Shown piece by piece: positions 63,331-64,000 of a DNA stretch of 64,000 bases. Made by a program: the position numbers and the translations under genes. Each line of letters begins with the position of its first letter. Positions within the stretch are counted from its first letter, which is position 1. This stretch comes from an uncultured Bacteroidales bacterium (lineage in GTDB: Bacteria > Bacteroidota > Bacteroidia > Bacteroidales > FEN-979): positions 1 through 64,000 of the forward strand of contig CAIWMX010000095.1 in assembly GCA_903913885.1 (NCBI GenBank). The letters are read 5' to 3'. The notes below the pieces were generated by a model, which was not told the DNA's origin, made no database searches, and saw nothing but the letters and a program-made list of their open reading frames with translations.

Positions 63331-64000
63331 ATGATCACAACCGTCACTGTAGGACTCGGAAGCTGCGGAATAGCCGCGGGGGCAAACAAGACCTATGAGA
63401 AAATTAAAGCGCTTAAAGAGACTGAAAAACTCGATTTTAACCTGAAAAAAACCAGTTGTGTCGGCATGTGTTACCGTGAGCCGCTGGTGGAGATCACCGA
63501 CGACACGGGAACCTATCTGTATGGCGAAGTGGATGCCGGCCGTGCCGTGGAGGTCATCGAAAAACACATCAACCAGCATGATCCCATCCGCGATTACATC
63601 GTGTATACCGACCTGTTCGATGCTCCCGAAAATGATTTTATCGGGGCCCAGGTGAAGATCGTGCTGCGCAACTGCGGCTACATGGACCCGGAATCCATCG
63701 AAGAATACGAGTCACGCGATGGATACAAGGCTATAAAAATCATAGCGGCCGAGAAGACAAGCCGGGAAATGGTGATCGATACCGTCCTGAAATCGGGACT
63801 GCGCGGCCGCGGGGGAGGCGGTTTCCCGACCGGTTTGAAATGGAAGTTTGCCAATGCCAACAAATCGGCCGATAAATACGTGATCTGCAATGCCGATGAA
63901 GGCGATCCCGGTGCGTTCATGGACCGGTCGGTGCTTGAAGGCGACCCCCATTCGGTGCTTGAAGGCATGATCATTGCGGCCTATGCCATCGAAGCAAACG
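63331..64000 (+). CDS. hndC: NuoF/HndC-type NADH-binding subunit, truncated by window end
   Basis: The gene is missing from the ORF track because it runs off the window. The visible 223 residues start with a thioredoxin-like 2Fe-2S domain (GLGSCGIAAGANKTYE, TSCVGMCYREPLVEI). The NADH/FMN domain follows, with SGLRGRGGGGFPTGLKWKF and NADEGDPGAFMDRSVLEGDPHSVLEGM. The extra N-terminal domain distinguishes it from plain NuoF and fits HndC/HydB of bifurcating complexes. The C-terminal iron-sulfur part is outside. Confidence 0.92.
   Translation, partial: MITTVTVGLGSCGIAAGANKTYEKIKALKETEKLDFNLKKTSCVGMCYREPLVEITDDTGTYLYGEVDAGRAVEVIEKHINQHDPIRDYIVYTDLFDAPENDFIGAQVKIVLRNCGYMDPESIEEYESRDGYKAIKIIAAEKTSREMVIDTVLKSGLRGRGGGGFPTGLKWKFANANKSADKYVICNADEGDPGAFMDRSVLEGDPHSVLEGMIIAAYAIEAN

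Overview
The window looks like a chromosomal segment from a member of the Bacteroidota, most likely an anaerobic or microaerobic, uncultured Bacteroidales-like lineage. The evidence is the Bacteroidota -7 promoter box TAnnTTTG upstream of many genes and the near absence of Shine-Dalgarno sequences. It is also the gene content: gldF/gldG gliding-type ABC genes, two proteins with C-terminal type IX secretion sorting domains, a TonB receptor with a carboxypeptidase-like N-domain, fused thrA, and short Adk and Obg proteins. Naming a genus is not justified from the sequence alone.

Layout. 1-4.2 kb: nucleotide and GTPase housekeeping genes (tmk, purE, hpt, adk, obgE) and a PAP2 phosphatase. 4.2-19.9 kb: an outer-membrane protein, a NimA-like flavoprotein, a small membrane protein, thrA, a DEDDh exonuclease, xseAB, radA, an ADP-heptose-type nucleotidyltransferase, a flippase-like membrane protein, panD and panC, amtB with an outer-membrane partner candidate, and a two-component system. 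20-29.6 kb: M1 peptidase, MFS transporter, rpmB, a TonB receptor pair and a secreted beta-helix protein. 29.7-44.4 kb: DUF4340-gldG-gldF, mgsA, SAM hydroxide adenosyltransferase, phoH, purC, a DegT aminotransferase plus sugar-phosphate transferase pair, S1/P1 nuclease, a SirB1-like protein, a nucleoside phosphorylase, a duplicated-domain lipoprotein, an ABC membrane domain without ATPase, and cinA. 44.7-46.1 kb: gdhA. 46.6-58.3 kb: a complete uptake [NiFe]-hydrogenase locus, with hyaABCD on + converging on hypFCDE-A-B on -. 58.7-64 kb: a large PEP/pyruvate-binding protein, then hndA and the start of hndC, which runs off the window.

The most unusual part is the hydrogenase maturation operon. 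Between hypA and hypB lies a REP-associated tyrosine transposase (RAYT) gene. Its stop codon directly abuts seven tandem 160-161 bp units, each carrying three palindromes nested inside a wider inverted repeat. A diverged single copy with a compensatory stem change lies upstream of hypF. A second array, seven 18-bp units, separates hypC from hypD. The hydrogenase small subunit carries all six cysteines typical of the oxygen-tolerant [4Fe-3S] proximal cluster.

A second genome-wide theme is short tandem tracts of 7-, 8-, 9- and 10-bp degenerate units. A few unit families recur at many intergenic sites, usually starting within a few bases of a stop codon. In places they provide the stop codon (adk, radA, amtB-linked gene), the start codon (MFS transporter) or an internal peptide (M1 peptidase). 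No tRNA, rRNA or CRISPR array was seen.
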